51,969 bases of DNA, taken from the NCBI GenBank assembly GCA_019418225.1, contig DYCF01000031.1, forward strand, positions 1-51,969, in the 5' to 3' direction. Made by a program: the position numbers and the translations under genes. The DNA is from Clostridiales bacterium. GTDB taxonomy: Bacteria; Bacillota; Clostridia; Lachnospirales; Cellulosilyticaceae. Positions 41,417 through 51,161 of the stretch are shown one piece after another. Position 1 is the first letter of the stretch. Every line of letters begins with the position of its first letter. The notes under the pieces were generated by a model. The model ran no database searches. It had not been told where the DNA came from and was given only the letters and a program-made list of their open reading frames with translations.

Positions 41417-42527
41417 TTAATCTTTTTGATGAATCCAAGCTAAATAAGCATTCATAAACTTATCAATATTGCCATCCATAACCGCACCAGTATTTCCTGT
41501 CTCCTCACCTGTTCTATGATCTTTCACCATATTATATGGGTGGAAAACATAAGATCTGATTTGGCTTCCCCAAGCAATATCTTTCTTTTCACCACGAATA
41601 CCATCTAAAGTATCCATGCGCTCTTGTTCTTCTTTTTCATGTAATTTGGCCTTTAACATTTGCATTGCTTTTTCTCGGTTTTGAATCTGAGAACGTTCAT
41701 TTTGACACTGAACAACGATGCCTGTCGGAATATGTGTAATACGAACAGCTGAATCTGTTGTATTAACGTGCTGTCCACCTGCACCAGTTGAACGATACGT
41801 ATCAATACGTAAATCTTCTGTTTTAATTTCTACTTCAATCTCATCTGTGATTTCTGGCATCACATCACAAGATGCAAATGACGTATGTCTTCTACCCGAT
41901 GAATCAAATGGTGAAATACGTACAAGCCTATGAATTCCTTTTTCTGACTTTAAGTAGCCATAAGCATTTTCACCACTGATTTGTAATGTCACTGATTTAA
42001 CACCAGCTTCATCACCATCTAAATAGTCAAGTACTTCTACCTTAAATCCACGGCTTTCTGCCCATCTTGTATACATACGAAGTAACATTGCAACCCAGTC
42101 ACAAGCTTCTGTTCCACCTGCACCCGGATGAAGTTCTAAAATTGCATTATTTTTATCATATTCACCATCTAATAAGGTAGCGATAAGCATCTCGTTATAA
42201 TCTTCTTCAAACTGCTTTGCTGCCTCCTTGGCTTCACCAGCTAACTCATCATCATCTTCTTCATTAGCCATTTCTATAAGTACAATTACATCTTCATAGT
42301 CTGCACACAATTTGTCATACTTCTCATTTGTATCCTTGTATCCTTTTAGTTGCTGTAACGTTTGCTGCGCTCTGTCTATATCATTCCAAAACTCAGTTTG
42401 CATCGATAAGGTTTCTAGTTCTTCAATTCGCTTTTTACACTTATCGATGTCAAAGAGAGTTCCCCATTTCACTTAATTTTGCTCTGTATGGTACCAGTGC
42501 CGCTTGTAACTGTTCCATCTCTAACAT
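41417..42527 (-). CDS. prfB: Peptide chain release factor 2, with programmed +1 frameshift
   Basis: RF2 reads UAA and UGA stop codons; 369 residues after the frameshift. Frame 0 starts at 42527 (MLEMEQLQAALVPYRAKLSE) behind AGGAGTG and runs to CTT-TGA. At CTTTGAC (42455-42449) the ribosome shifts +1 and continues as DIDKCKKRIEE. A GGGG internal Shine-Dalgarno-like stretch lies just upstream, as in other bacteria. The SPF tripeptide that reads the stop codon (ISPFDSSGRRH) and GGQ (STGAGGQHVNTTDS) are present. In-frame UGA makes this a self-regulating gene: low RF2 favours the shift. cheW follows. Confidence 0.96.
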
Positions 42528-42596
42528 CTTATCACTCCTTATTGTCTTCTCTCTTTAATCATATATTACCTTCTGATTTATAGGAAGTACTTTTAT

Positions 42597-42632
42597 AAAA
42601 AAAATCCCTAAAGCCGAACTGGCTTTAAGGAT
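42597..42632 (-). terminator. Terminator after the initiator tRNA
   Basis: AAATCCCTAAAGCC and GGCTTTAAGGAT pair, followed by a T-run on the minus strand. Confidence 0.85.
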
Positions 42633-42637
42633 CTCCA

Positions 42638-42711
<74 letters not shown>

Positions 42712-42725
42712 ATATTTATAAGTTC

Positions 42726-42753
42726 AGTATAAACTTATTTTTCTATTTGTCAA
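42726..42753 (-). promoter_or_regulatory. Promoter of the initiator tRNA
   Basis: TTGACA (42753-42748), 16 bp, TATACT (42731-42726) on the minus strand, immediately after the divIC stop codon. Confidence 0.8.
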
Positions 42754-42755
42754 GG

Positions 42756-43034
42756 CTAAGGTTTCTCTCTAATAATAATTGTATCAGAGTCTACCATTCC
42801 CAGCTGTTCTCTGGCTACACGCTCAATATAATCTATTGAATCCATGTCTTCCATTTCTTTTTGTAACTCGTTTAATTTATTCTTATTTTTATCTAGTTCA
42901 TCTTGACTTGTAGTAATATCAATTTCTACTTTTTTAGTAAGTCTATCAATATTATATGTACTAACTACTAATCCCATCAAGCTACACACTGTTATAATAA
43001 CTGTTATGCGTTTAATCAGTTTCTTTTGTCTCAT
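42756..43034 (-). CDS. divIC: Septum formation initiator (DivIC/FtsB family)
   Basis: Bitopic cell-division protein of 92 residues. A membrane helix at about 10-29 (ITVIITVCSLMGLVVST) is followed by a leucine/lysine-rich coiled coil and the family end motif DYIERVAREQLGMV. It forms a divisome complex with FtsL/DivIB. I start at MRQKKL, whose AGGG ribosome site has better spacing than the ATG two codons up. It follows yabQ, the usual clostridial place. Confidence 0.9.
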   Translation of the reverse strand: MRQKKLIKRITVIITVCSLMGLVVSTYNIDRLTKKVEIDITTSQDELDKNKNKLNELQKEMEDMDSIDYIERVAREQLGMVDSDTIIIREKP

Positions 43035-43139
43035 GTGCATCCCTGCTTTTGTATTATATTTAGATAAACTATGTAAAGATTATCTATATATAATATTAGT
43101 CATTTTACAGTATTTTGTAAATATATTTCTTCTTTTATT

Positions 43140-43820
43140 TTATTGGGCTGACTTCTTTCTTTCTTCCATCGGCCTTCTCTTTTTTACCGGTCTTTGCTCT
43201 GCTTCATTTTCATTCTTCTTTTTAACTAACATCTCTTTCTTATGTGCTTCTTCCGCTTGTTTTTTAAGCTTTTCATTTCGTTTTTCTTCTAGGTTAATCT
43301 TTTTAAGCTTCTCATTTATATATTTTTCTGTTTGTCTATCTGCCTCTTGCTGATACTTCACTCTTTGTTTTTTCCTATATGCTACATATTGTCTTTCTTT
43401 CTCTATAGCCAGTTGTTTTTTAGCATAAATAATAGGGCGTTTAATCGTCTTAATACACCATTTAACAGGGATTAAAAAAAGCTGCCAGAGCCTTTTTAAC
43501 AAAGCCTTTACATAGTTGATAACGGCTGTTGCAGCTTTCATAAATACAATACTAAATGTGGCAAAGTAAAACACTGCCCCTAATATAATCCCTATTAAGA
43601 TAAATGGCCTAATATCTGCATAGTTCGTAACATACAACATATAAAAGCTTATCAGACCACACACAATCCAATATAGTAAATCTTCTACTTGAACAAAAAA
43701 GCTAGGGTGCTTTACAATTTTTCGAATAACTCTTATGAGGTCAAAAATCATCCCCATAACAATTCCAATTTCGATAGAGGTAATAAATAATAGAGCTTGG
43801 CTGCTTACGATTTCATTCAT
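43140..43820 (-). CDS. yabQ: Spore cortex protein YabQ
   Basis: 226 residues. About four membrane helices (within residues 1-110, including VSSQALLFITSIEIGIVMGM) match YabQ, a membrane protein needed for spore cortex formation. The C-terminal 100 residues are highly charged (Lys/Glu/Arg) and probably coiled coil, an extension of variable length in the family. The ribosome site is weak, and it starts 14 bp after the yabP stop codon, so translational coupling is likely. Confidence 0.9.
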   Translation of the reverse strand: MNEIVSSQALLFITSIEIGIVMGMIFDLIRVIRKIVKHPSFFVQVEDLLYWIVCGLISFYMLYVTNYADIRPFILIGIILGAVFYFATFSIVFMKAATAVINYVKALLKRLWQLFLIPVKWCIKTIKRPIIYAKKQLAIEKERQYVAYRKKQRVKYQQEADRQTEKYINEKLKKINLEEKRNEKLKKQAEEAHKKEMLVKKKNENEAEQRPVKKRRPMEERKKSAQ

Positions 43821-43834
43821 CCATCATCACCATC

Positions 43835-44125
43835 TTACTTAAATAGTTTTGAGATGATGGAGCCCTTCTTCTTACCAGGGCCTTGATTATCATGATAAAG
43901 CACTTCATCTACCATGCCTTCCACAATTAACTCTCCATCGTCTATACTCATTTTTACAATATGCAGCCCATCACCCTTAATATCTACATAGCCTTGATTG
44001 GTCTCTAGCTCTATTATATTTTCATCAAAAGAAAACACATCACTAACGCCTGTTATAGATAATCTCTGCCTATCAATCATATTAATGACATGCTTCTTAT
44101 TTACTTTATCATCCATCTTGCTCAC
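43835..44125 (-). CDS. yabP: Sporulation protein YabP
   Basis: 96 residues. MIDRQRLSITGVSDVFSFDE and DIKGDGLHIVKMSIDDGELI match the YabP family, which shares a beta-rich fold with YqfC. It acts in the mother cell during spore formation. AAAGGG precedes the ATG, and yabQ follows at once. A sigma-E promoter would be expected; I saw no convincing match in the 60 bp upstream. Confidence 0.92.
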   Translation of the reverse strand: MSKMDDKVNKKHVINMIDRQRLSITGVSDVFSFDENIIELETNQGYVDIKGDGLHIVKMSIDDGELIVEGMVDEVLYHDNQGPGKKKGSIISKLFK

Positions 44126-44185
44126 CCTTTCATAAAATAGTAGGCATTACCTATTATCTATTTATATGAAGGTAAAATTGTTTTA

Positions 44186-44425
44186 TTACAAAATGCGGTA
44201 CAAGTCACTCGTTTCTTCTTTTTTTACATGTTCCTTAATCTCTACAACCTCGTATTTAGTAGTTTGTTCACCAAATCTGATTTCAATCACATCACCAATT
44301 TTTACATCTGTACTAGCTTTAGCTACTTTGTTATTAATCATAACTCTACCAGCATCACATGCCTCTTGAGCAATTGTTCTTCTTTTAATAATACGACTTA
44401 ACTTTAAATATTTATCAATACGCAT
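44186..44425 (-). CDS. rqcP: S4-domain RNA-binding protein RqcP (YabO)
   Basis: 79 residues, the size of Firmicutes RqcP. The S4 domain is MRIDKYLKLSRIIKRRTIAQ and then EACDAGRVMINNKVAKAST. It assists RqcH in adding alanine tails on stalled 50S ribosomes. AGAGGAGG precedes the ATG. A terminator after hup stands between, so it needs its own promoter. Confidence 0.92.
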   Translation of the reverse strand: MRIDKYLKLSRIIKRRTIAQEACDAGRVMINNKVAKASTDVKIGDVIEIRFGEQTTKYEVVEIKEHVKKEETSDLYRIL

Positions 44426-44467
44426 AAGTGCCTCCTCTTAATGTAAAATTTTCTACTCTATTAAAGC

Positions 44468-44498
44468 AAAAAAATCTACACTTACGTGTAGATTTTTC
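44468..44498 (-). terminator. Terminator after hup
   Basis: AAAAATCTACAC and GTGTAGATTTTT form a 12-bp stem with T-runs on both strands. Confidence 0.88.
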
Positions 44499-44507
44499 TT
44501 TTATTAA

Positions 44508-44786
44508 TTAGCCTTCTTTAACGATGTCTTTAAGTTGTTTACCAGCTTTGAATTTAGGTGCTTTTCCACCTGGGATAGGCATTTCTTCGTTTGTTTTAGG
44601 ATTTCTTCCTACACGTGGTTTACGTTCTGTAACTTCAAATGTTCCGAAACCTACTAATTGAATTTTTCCCCCAGCTTTAAGTTCTTCCATAACAACATCT
44701 TCGAATGCTTTAAGTGCTTTCTCAGCATCTTTTTTGCTTAATTCAGCTTTTACAGCCATAGCTGCTACTAATTCAGATTTGTTCAT
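44508..44786 (-). CDS. hup: HU-type DNA-binding protein
   Basis: Histone-like nucleoid protein of 92 residues. MNKSELVAAMAVKAELSKKD and then GFGTFEVTERKPRVGRNPKT with the DNA-binding arm tip (PIPGGKAPKFKAGKQLKD) match HU closely. GAGGAGG precedes the ATG. It lies between mazG and rqcP, the common order. Confidence 0.96.
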   Translation of the reverse strand: MNKSELVAAMAVKAELSKKDAEKALKAFEDVVMEELKAGGKIQLVGFGTFEVTERKPRVGRNPKTNEEMPIPGGKAPKFKAGKQLKDIVKEG

Positions 44787-44922
44787 TATTTCTTCCTCCT
44801 CTATTCATGCGTTTAACATGGATATATGTATTGAATACTAATCTCTACTCAATACTCCACATTTGTCCTAAATTTGCTTTTATAAAAAGTAAATTCAAAA
44901 CCTGTTTTCCTTGCGTAAAGCC

Positions 44923-45624
44923 TTAGTTTTCAATATATCTAAATCTATTTATAAACTTTTCCACTGACTTTGTCAAGGCAAATTCCGCATTTATGTTAAA
45001 AAAAGTGGATAAATTTACTATGTCAAGCAGTAAATTCCCTATTTCTTCATCATATTGCACATTTTCCGCTGTTTGTAGGCTATTTTCAAGGCTTTCAAGC
45101 TTTTCTTTTATCTGACTAAAAACCTCCGAAATCTCTTCTTGTACAAGTCCTGATTTCTTTGCTTTTTTGTAAACCTTTTGACTTCTTGTAAGAGCTGGCA
45201 AGGCTTTCGCCACCCTTTCCATAGCTTCATAAGGTGTAACTTCATTTTTTTCCTCTTGTTTTAACCTTTCCCAATTTACAAGCACATCTTCTGCCGTATT
45301 CACATTCTTTATGTCACCAAATACATGAGGATGACGATATACCATTTTACTTGCAATATCATTTACCACATCTTCCATTGTAAATTCTTGGGCTTCTTTA
45401 GCAATTTGTGCATGCATCACAACTTGTAATAATACATCACCAAGCTCTTCTTGCATATTGGGCACATCCTTATTTTGAATAGCCTCTACCAATTCATAAC
45501 TTTCCTCAAGCAAACAGCTTGTAAGACTTTCATGTGTTTGCTCTATATCCCAAGGACACCCATTCTCTCCTCTTAATCTAGCAATAATTTCAAGTAAATC
45601 CTCATAGCTATACCTTTTTTCCAT
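44923..45624 (-). CDS. mazG: MazG-family nucleoside triphosphate pyrophosphohydrolase
   Basis: Hydrolyses NTPs to NMP and pyrophosphate; 233 residues, close to stand-alone MazG. LRGENGCPWDIEQTHESL leads into the MazG helix bundle with the metal-binding pattern LLEESYELVEAIQN and EELGDVLLQVVMHAQIA. MVYRHPHVFGD and VLVNWERLKQEEK follow, then a second, weaker MazG-like half. It lacks the SAM-dependent methylase domain fused to MazG in B. subtilis YabN. AAAGGAG precedes the ATG. Confidence 0.94.
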   Translation of the reverse strand: MEKRYSYEDLLEIIARLRGENGCPWDIEQTHESLTSCLLEESYELVEAIQNKDVPNMQEELGDVLLQVVMHAQIAKEAQEFTMEDVVNDIASKMVYRHPHVFGDIKNVNTAEDVLVNWERLKQEEKNEVTPYEAMERVAKALPALTRSQKVYKKAKKSGLVQEEISEVFSQIKEKLESLENSLQTAENVQYDEEIGNLLLDIVNLSTFFNINAEFALTKSVEKFINRFRYIEN

Positions 45625-45750
45625 TTTTTTCTCCTTTCATCTGTTTATCTATTTTTAACTATACTAACTTTTTATAACACCATATGTATACTACTTGCAT
45701 TTTAACATAACTTTGTACTTTATTTATGATTTATTTTCTATTTTTATAGA

Positions 45751-45785
45751 AAAAAGCCAGTAACTTATAAAGTTATTGGCCTTTA
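45751..45785 (-). terminator. Terminator after spoVT
   Basis: GCCAATAACTT and AAGTTACTGGC (minus strand) form a stem followed by a T-run. Confidence 0.85.
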
Positions 45786-45788
45786 TTT

Positions 45789-46337
45789 CTATTGTTCCAT
45801 TTGTTTCCCAATGAAGCCTGATGCGGAATAAGCTAACTTTTCCTCCACCTCTCCCATCTCATCTTTATTTGAAGATAGGAAAATAACTGCACCGATGGCA
45901 TCTCCTTCACATATAATAGGAGAAATCACTTCTGATTGATAGACATCTGTATTACCTTCAGATAAAATAGGGACGAATTTAGCATCATCTTTTGATGCTT
46001 TAAATATAGTACGACTTTCAATCACCTTTTCTAAATTACTGCTAATACTTTTATCTAAAAACTCTTTTTTGGAGCCTCCGGCAACAGCTATGACTTGGTC
46101 TTTATCTGCGATACATGTAATGTGTCCTGTAGCTTGTGCTAAGGCATCCGCATATTCCTTTACAAATGAACTAAGTTCTCCTACAGGCGAATACTTTTTA
46201 AGTATAACCTGTCCTTCATTATCTGTAAAAATCTCCAGTGGGTCGCCTTCTCTAATGCGCAACGTTCTTCTTATCTCTTTGGGAATAACTACACGTCCTA
46301 AATCGTCTATTCGTCTAACGATGCCTGTTGCTTTCAA
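45789..46337 (-). CDS. spoVT: Stage V sporulation protein T
   Basis: Forespore transcription factor that tunes sigma-G genes; 182 residues. An AbrB-type DNA-binding domain at the start (KATGIVRRIDDLGRVVIPKE, then IRRTLRIREGDPLEIF) is followed by a GAF-like domain (residues about 55-180). I place the start at TTG (46337), which aligns with the family start MKATG and sits 9 bp after AAGGAGG. A consensus sigma-G promoter lies at 46399-46428, so expression in the forespore is likely. Confidence 0.96.
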   Translation of the reverse strand: MKATGIVRRIDDLGRVVIPKEIRRTLRIREGDPLEIFTDNEGQVILKKYSPVGELSSFVKEYADALAQATGHITCIADKDQVIAVAGGSKKEFLDKSISSNLEKVIESRTIFKASKDDAKFVPILSEGNTDVYQSEVISPIICEGDAIGAVIFLSSNKDEMGEVEEKLAYSASGFIGKQMEQ

Positions 46338-46398
46338 ACAAAACAACCTCCTTAATGTCTAAAAGTATATATATATGTTTCATATCTTCGTTTAAAAC

Positions 46399-46428
46399 TA
46401 TTATGCTACATAATTTACAAAAATATGC
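46399..46428 (-). promoter_or_regulatory. Sigma-G promoter of spoVT
   Basis: On the minus strand GCATA (46428-46424), 18 bp, CATAATA (46405-46399), an exact fit to GHATR-N18-CATWHTA. The leader would be about 55 nt. Confidence 0.8.
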
Positions 46429-46461
46429 ATATACAGTTACTTTTTTACAACTATTTATACA

Positions 46462-46500
46462 AAAATAAGGCTACAATTTTAAACATTGTAGCCTTATTTT
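46462..46500. terminator. Bidirectional terminator after the PrsA-like gene
   Basis: AAAATAAGGCTACAAT and ATTGTAGCCTTATTTT form a perfect 16-bp stem. Confidence 0.92.
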
Positions 46501-46526
46501 CATATGGATTCCACATATACAAAAGC

Positions 46527-47528
46527 TTATTTCATTACATTAACTTGGTCATAAGCCTCTAATTTTTCAATTTTAAGCGTTTCACTCATCTTAGCTAATT
46601 CATTGGATGCAAACTGTGATCTAACTTCTGCTAGTGCTAACTCTTCAGCTTTTTCATCCTCTAGAAAATCTCTTTTCACAATTCTTACAATCTCATAACC
46701 ATAAGACGTTTCTATGATTTCAGGATACACCTTGCCAACCTCGCCTAGTTCAAATGCTACTTTCTCTAAGTTACTATCCACTTGACCTCTTAAGATTGTA
46801 TAAACGCCTTGATTATCTCCTACTGAACCATCTTCAGAATACGTTGTAATCAATTCTTTAAAGGTATCTTCGTTGCCAGCTAAAGCTTTCTCAAGTATCT
46901 GCTTTGCATTATTTCGCACTGCCTCGTCTTTGTCACTTGGCAATAAATCACCTTGCTCATTACGATTTGAAATAAGGATATGCTCTATTACTACGCTCTC
47001 TTGCTGACTTCTTATATCCTTAACTGCTTTATTAAGCTCTTCTTCATTAGGCATATAGTTTTCACCTAACTTTTGAATCACTTCATCTACTAAGGTACTG
47101 TAAGTAACAAATTGTTCAAAGTCTCTTTGTTTGATTCCAAAGGCTTTTGCAAACTCCTCATTATCTTTCATATACTCCTTAGCGAATTCTTTAATCTGCT
47201 TTTTATCTTCTTTTGTGAGTTTAATGCCTAACTCATCTGCCTTTTGTTTAGCTGCTACCGAAAGCTTTAATGAATTAAGTGCCTTATCCTTTGCGTATTC
47301 TTCTGGTGTTTTTCCTTCAACGCTGTCTAATTCCCATATATTTGTTGTCACACTTTCAAAGTATTTTTGAGTCATCCAGAGACAAATTCTATAAACTGGT
47401 TCTGATATTTTCTCCCCATTTATAGTTGCCACTGTTTTATCTGAATTCATACAACCGGTTATACCTATTGTTGATATGACAATTATTAATATATAAGCTA
47501 ATATTCTTTTTTTGCCCTTCACTTGCAT
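46527..47528 (-). CDS. PrsA-like peptidylprolyl isomerase lipoprotein
   Basis: 333 residues. A lipoprotein signal (KKRILAYILIIVISTIGITG) ends at Cys26 (ITGC). A SurA-like N-terminal helical region with TVATINGEKISEPVYRI is followed by a parvulin domain (about residues 180-285) with VIEHILISNR, SEDGSVGDNQGVYTILRG and YGYEIVRIVKRD. It should assist folding of exported proteins at the outer face of the membrane. AAGGAG precedes the ATG. It follows mfd by 61 bp. Confidence 0.9.
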   Translation of the reverse strand: MQVKGKKRILAYILIIVISTIGITGCMNSDKTVATINGEKISEPVYRICLWMTQKYFESVTTNIWELDSVEGKTPEEYAKDKALNSLKLSVAAKQKADELGIKLTKEDKKQIKEFAKEYMKDNEEFAKAFGIKQRDFEQFVTYSTLVDEVIQKLGENYMPNEEELNKAVKDIRSQQESVVIEHILISNRNEQGDLLPSDKDEAVRNNAKQILEKALAGNEDTFKELITTYSEDGSVGDNQGVYTILRGQVDSNLEKVAFELGEVGKVYPEIIETSYGYEIVRIVKRDFLEDEKAEELALAEVRSQFASNELAKMSETLKIEKLEAYDQVNVMK

Positions 47529-47589
47529 CTCTCTCCTTATAGCTTTTCTTATGCTTTATATAAGTTTTATTTATACTTATTATAGCCTA

Positions 47590-50500
47590 TTAATTGTCAC
47601 TCTTCAATTTTTTAAGCTCACGTAACACATTCTTAATATAAGCAAGTAATTCCTTTTTAGGTATGTCTTGTACTGCTATTTTAATCATAGGTTCTTTACC
47701 TGCTACAAACTTCATTCCACCACGATAAGCCGCCACAATTTCTGGGATTACTGCTGCGTTAAGCGGTGCATCTTCTTTAAATTTAAAAGTTACAATCTTT
47801 TGATTTTCAGACACAAGCGTCATATATAAATCATGAGCCATTGCTTTAATCATAGCAATATCTAAAAGGTTATAAACAGATTGAGGAATATTACCATATC
47901 TATCTTCTATTTCTTCTCCAATATCCATATATTCGCTTTCTGTATGGATAGAGGCAATCTTCTTATAAATGTCTAACTTTTGAACTTCATCTGGAATATA
48001 GCCACCTGGAATATATGCATTAATCTTAATCTCAATAGTTGTTTCAAATTCTTCCTCAGTGATTTCACCTTTTTCTTCATTTACAACTTCACTAAGCATC
48101 TTACAGTATAAATCATATCCTATGCTTTCCATATGCCCATGCTGCTGTGCACCTAAAAGGTTCCCAGCGCCACGAATTTCTAAATCTCGCATCGCAATTT
48201 TAAATCCAGCACCTAGTTCTGTAAACTGCTTAATAGCCTGTAGTCTCTTCTCTGCGATTTCCTTAAGTACCTTATTCTTCTGATACATAAGATAAGCATA
48301 TCCCATTTTATTTGAACGTCCTACACGGCCGCGTAATTGATAGAGCTGACTTAAGCCCATACGGTCTGCATCATTCATAATGATTGTATTCGCATTAGGG
48401 ATGTCTAATCCTGTTTCAATAATTGTCGTACATACTAAGACATCTATCTCTTGATTAATAAATTCCATCATAATTTTCTCAAGCTCTCGCTCGCTCATTT
48501 GACCATGGGCAAATGATACTCTTGCATTCGGTACCAGCCTTTGAATTTTCATAGCTTCATCCTCAATATTTTTAACTTGATTATGAAGATAGTAAACCTG
48601 CCCACCGCGGCCTAGTTCTCTATTAATGGCGTCTTTGATAAAGTCCTCACTATATTCAATAACATATGTCTGTACTGGTTTTCTTTCAAGGGGTGCTTCT
48701 TCCAAGACACTCATATCTCTTATTCCTATAAGACTCATATGAAGCGTTCTAGGAATAGGTGTCGCCGTTAAATTCATCACATCTACCTGTGTACGCATTT
48801 GCTTTAATTTCTCTTTATGTGTTACGCCAAAGCGTTGTTCCTCATCTATAATAACAAGTCCAAGGTCTTTAAATTTCACATCTTTAGAAAGTAGTCTATG
48901 TGTCCCAACGACAATATCTACACGTCCACTTGCAAGTCCTTCTATCGTTTGCTTGACTTGTTTAGCTGTACGGAATCTTGACAGGAGTTCTACATTAATC
49001 GGATAATCTGCCATACGTTCAGCAAATCGCTTATAATGCTGCTGAGCCAATATAGTCGTTGGCACAAGATAAGCAACTTGCTTACCACTTTGAACGGCTT
49101 TAAAGGCTGCACGAATAGCAACCTCCGTTTTTCCATATCCTACATCACCACAAATAAGACGGTCCATGATCTTATCACTTTCCATGTCCTTCTTCACATC
49201 TTCAATGGCTTCTAACTGATCATCTGTCTCTTCATAAGGAAACATCTCTTCAAACTCTCTTTGCCATACATTATCTGGGTCGTATTTAAAACCTCTGTTA
49301 TATTGTCTTTGGCTATATAGTTTAATAAGGTCTTTTGCAATATCCTTAATGGCACTTTTTACTTTTGCCTTAGACTTTCTCCACTCTGAACCGCCTAATT
49401 TACTAAGTTTAGGTGCTTTTCCTTCTGCACCAACATATTTCTGTACCATATCCATTTGATTAATATTAACATACAGAATATTATTATCTGCATATTCTAT
49501 TTTTAAATTATCACGGCTTATCCCTTCAAAGACAATCTGCTCAATCCCTTTAAACACGCCAATACCATGCATTTCATGTACCACATAATCTCCAGGAGAG
49601 AGTTCCAAGAAGCTTTGTATTTTAGCACCGCTAAATTTTTTCTTAGACTTCCTAGCTTTCTTATCTTGTCCAAACAAATCTTTATCTGCTACAATATGCC
49701 AGTTTAGATCTTTATAATAAAATCCTCGCTCAAGGGCACCTTTATAAATTAAAACTTGCCCTGGCTGTACCTCTTCTTCTGGATTTTCTGTATTACTTAC
49801 GAGTAAGCCTCGCTCCTCTAAGGCATCACTTAACCTTTGGGCCTTAGCACGCATGCCACACAAAATCATAACGCGCTCTTTATCTTCCTTCCACTTCTTA
49901 AGATCTTCTTCTAGTATTTCTATATTACGATATACATTACTATGCTCATGTACATTTAACGACATCGTAAGACTTATTGGAAGCTGCTCTTCACTGGAAT
50001 CAAATTTCATAAGATATACTTTTTTAAAGTCTTCTATTCTTTGACTAATTGCTTCATATTCAAAAATTAGTTCCACCTGCTTAGGTAAAATATGCCCATA
50101 TTCTAAACGATCTTTCATACTCTCTCTATATTCAAACAAAGTACGCTCACTTTTATCTTTTACTTTAACTGGTTCATCTATAAAAATAATCGTATGCTTT
50201 GGTAAATAATCTAATATAGAAACTGTTTCAAGTTCCGTATATGGCACATAGAGTTCTAGCCCTTTAGGGCTAATGTCATTTTGAATCTGTTCAATTGCTT
50301 CATTTACTTGTTCTTTAATCTTCTCAGCACTTTCTCTTTTTCCTTCCTCTTGCAGCTTGGAAACAATCTTTTTAAGATCTTCTTTAATAGCAGGTACAGC
50401 ATCTCGCAGAACAGAAGGCGAAAATACAATTTCCTGATTTGGGACAATTAAAAGTTCTTCTACCTTTTCTATAGAACGCTGCGTTTGGACATTGAAACTT

Positions 50501-51147
50501 CGAATAGAGTCTACTTCATCATCCCATAGCTCAATACGATAAGGTTCATCCATTGTAGGTGGATAAATATCCATTATTCCACCTCTTACAGCAAACTGTC
50601 CTATTCCTTCCACACGCCCTACACGCTCATAACCAATTTGTACTAATTTATTCTGTAAGGCTGTAATATTAATAATTTCCCCTACTTTTACAGTTGTTGT
50701 ATAACTTTGCCACGTTGCTTTAGGCGATAGTGGGTTTAAAAGAGCCTGTACCGGAATAATCAGTGTAATATCCTCTTCATTATTTAATGCTTCAATAACA
50801 CGAATACGAGCAGATGTAATGTCCATACTATGCACGTCCGCATTATAAAAAAGGATATCACGAGAAGGATACGTATACACTTTTCCCTTCCCTTTAAGTG
50901 CTTCCATATCCTCAAATATCCTTTTTGTACTTACTTCATCATAAGTAATAATTACAGACGGTAAATTTACAAATTCGCTGACACCATAAATAAAGTGGCC
51001 TTTACAAGCATCCACCATATTGGTAACTTTAATTCCTACATTATTTCCAAATGCATTAACCGACTTAACTTCGAGCTGGCTAATCATTTCCTTCATCCCT
51101 GAAAGCTCTCTAAGAGGCTCTACAAGGCCTTTATATTTATAAGTCAC
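47590..51147 (-). CDS. mfd: Transcription-repair coupling factor Mfd
   Basis: Removes stalled RNA polymerase from DNA lesions and recruits UvrA; 1185 residues. An N-terminal UvrB-like region (TYPSRDILFYNADVHSMDIT, then VGRVEGIGQFAVRGGIMDIY), the RNA polymerase interaction domain (GDYVVHEMHGIGVFKGIE), and a RecG-like translocase with Walker A GDVGYGKTEVAIRAAFKA, DEEQRFGV (DExx box) and QLYQLRGRVGRS follow in order. A C-terminal regulatory domain ends the protein. The start codon is GTG (MTYKYKGL) behind GGTGAT, 14 bp after pth. Confidence 0.97.
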   Translation of the reverse strand: MTYKYKGLVEPLRELSGMKEMISQLEVKSVNAFGNNVGIKVTNMVDACKGHFIYGVSEFVNLPSVIITYDEVSTKRIFEDMEALKGKGKVYTYPSRDILFYNADVHSMDITSARIRVIEALNNEEDITLIIPVQALLNPLSPKATWQSYTTTVKVGEIINITALQNKLVQIGYERVGRVEGIGQFAVRGGIMDIYPPTMDEPYRIELWDDEVDSIRSFNVQTQRSIEKVEELLIVPNQEIVFSPSVLRDAVPAIKEDLKKIVSKLQEEGKRESAEKIKEQVNEAIEQIQNDISPKGLELYVPYTELETVSILDYLPKHTIIFIDEPVKVKDKSERTLFEYRESMKDRLEYGHILPKQVELIFEYEAISQRIEDFKKVYLMKFDSSEEQLPISLTMSLNVHEHSNVYRNIEILEEDLKKWKEDKERVMILCGMRAKAQRLSDALEERGLLVSNTENPEEEVQPGQVLIYKGALERGFYYKDLNWHIVADKDLFGQDKKARKSKKKFSGAKIQSFLELSPGDYVVHEMHGIGVFKGIEQIVFEGISRDNLKIEYADNNILYVNINQMDMVQKYVGAEGKAPKLSKLGGSEWRKSKAKVKSAIKDIAKDLIKLYSQRQYNRGFKYDPDNVWQREFEEMFPYEETDDQLEAIEDVKKDMESDKIMDRLICGDVGYGKTEVAIRAAFKAVQSGKQVAYLVPTTILAQQHYKRFAERMADYPINVELLSRFRTAKQVKQTIEGLASGRVDIVVGTHRLLSKDVKFKDLGLVIIDEEQRFGVTHKEKLKQMRTQVDVMNLTATPIPRTLHMSLIGIRDMSVLEEAPLERKPVQTYVIEYSEDFIKDAINRELGRGGQVYYLHNQVKNIEDEAMKIQRLVPNARVSFAHGQMSERELEKIMMEFINQEIDVLVCTTIIETGLDIPNANTIIMNDADRMGLSQLYQLRGRVGRSNKMGYAYLMYQKNKVLKEIAEKRLQAIKQFTELGAGFKIAMRDLEIRGAGNLLGAQQHGHMESIGYDLYCKMLSEVVNEEKGEITEEEFETTIEIKINAYIPGGYIPDEVQKLDIYKKIASIHTESEYMDIGEEIEDRYGNIPQSVYNLLDIAMIKAMAHDLYMTLVSENQKIVTFKFKEDAPLNAAVIPEIVAAYRGGMKFVAGKEPMIKIAVQDIPKKELLAYIKNVLRELKKLKSDN

Positions 51148-51161
51148 TATTCATCACCATC

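Noticed and set aside
42457..42472. Start of release factor 2 at an internal ATG giving MKWGTLF
   Set aside because: The true start is at 42527 in another frame, joined by the CTTTGAC +1 frameshift; MKWGTLF does not match the family.
44126..44185. Sigma-E promoter of yabP
   Set aside because: Candidate boxes matched too poorly and the spacing was wrong, so it is not listed.
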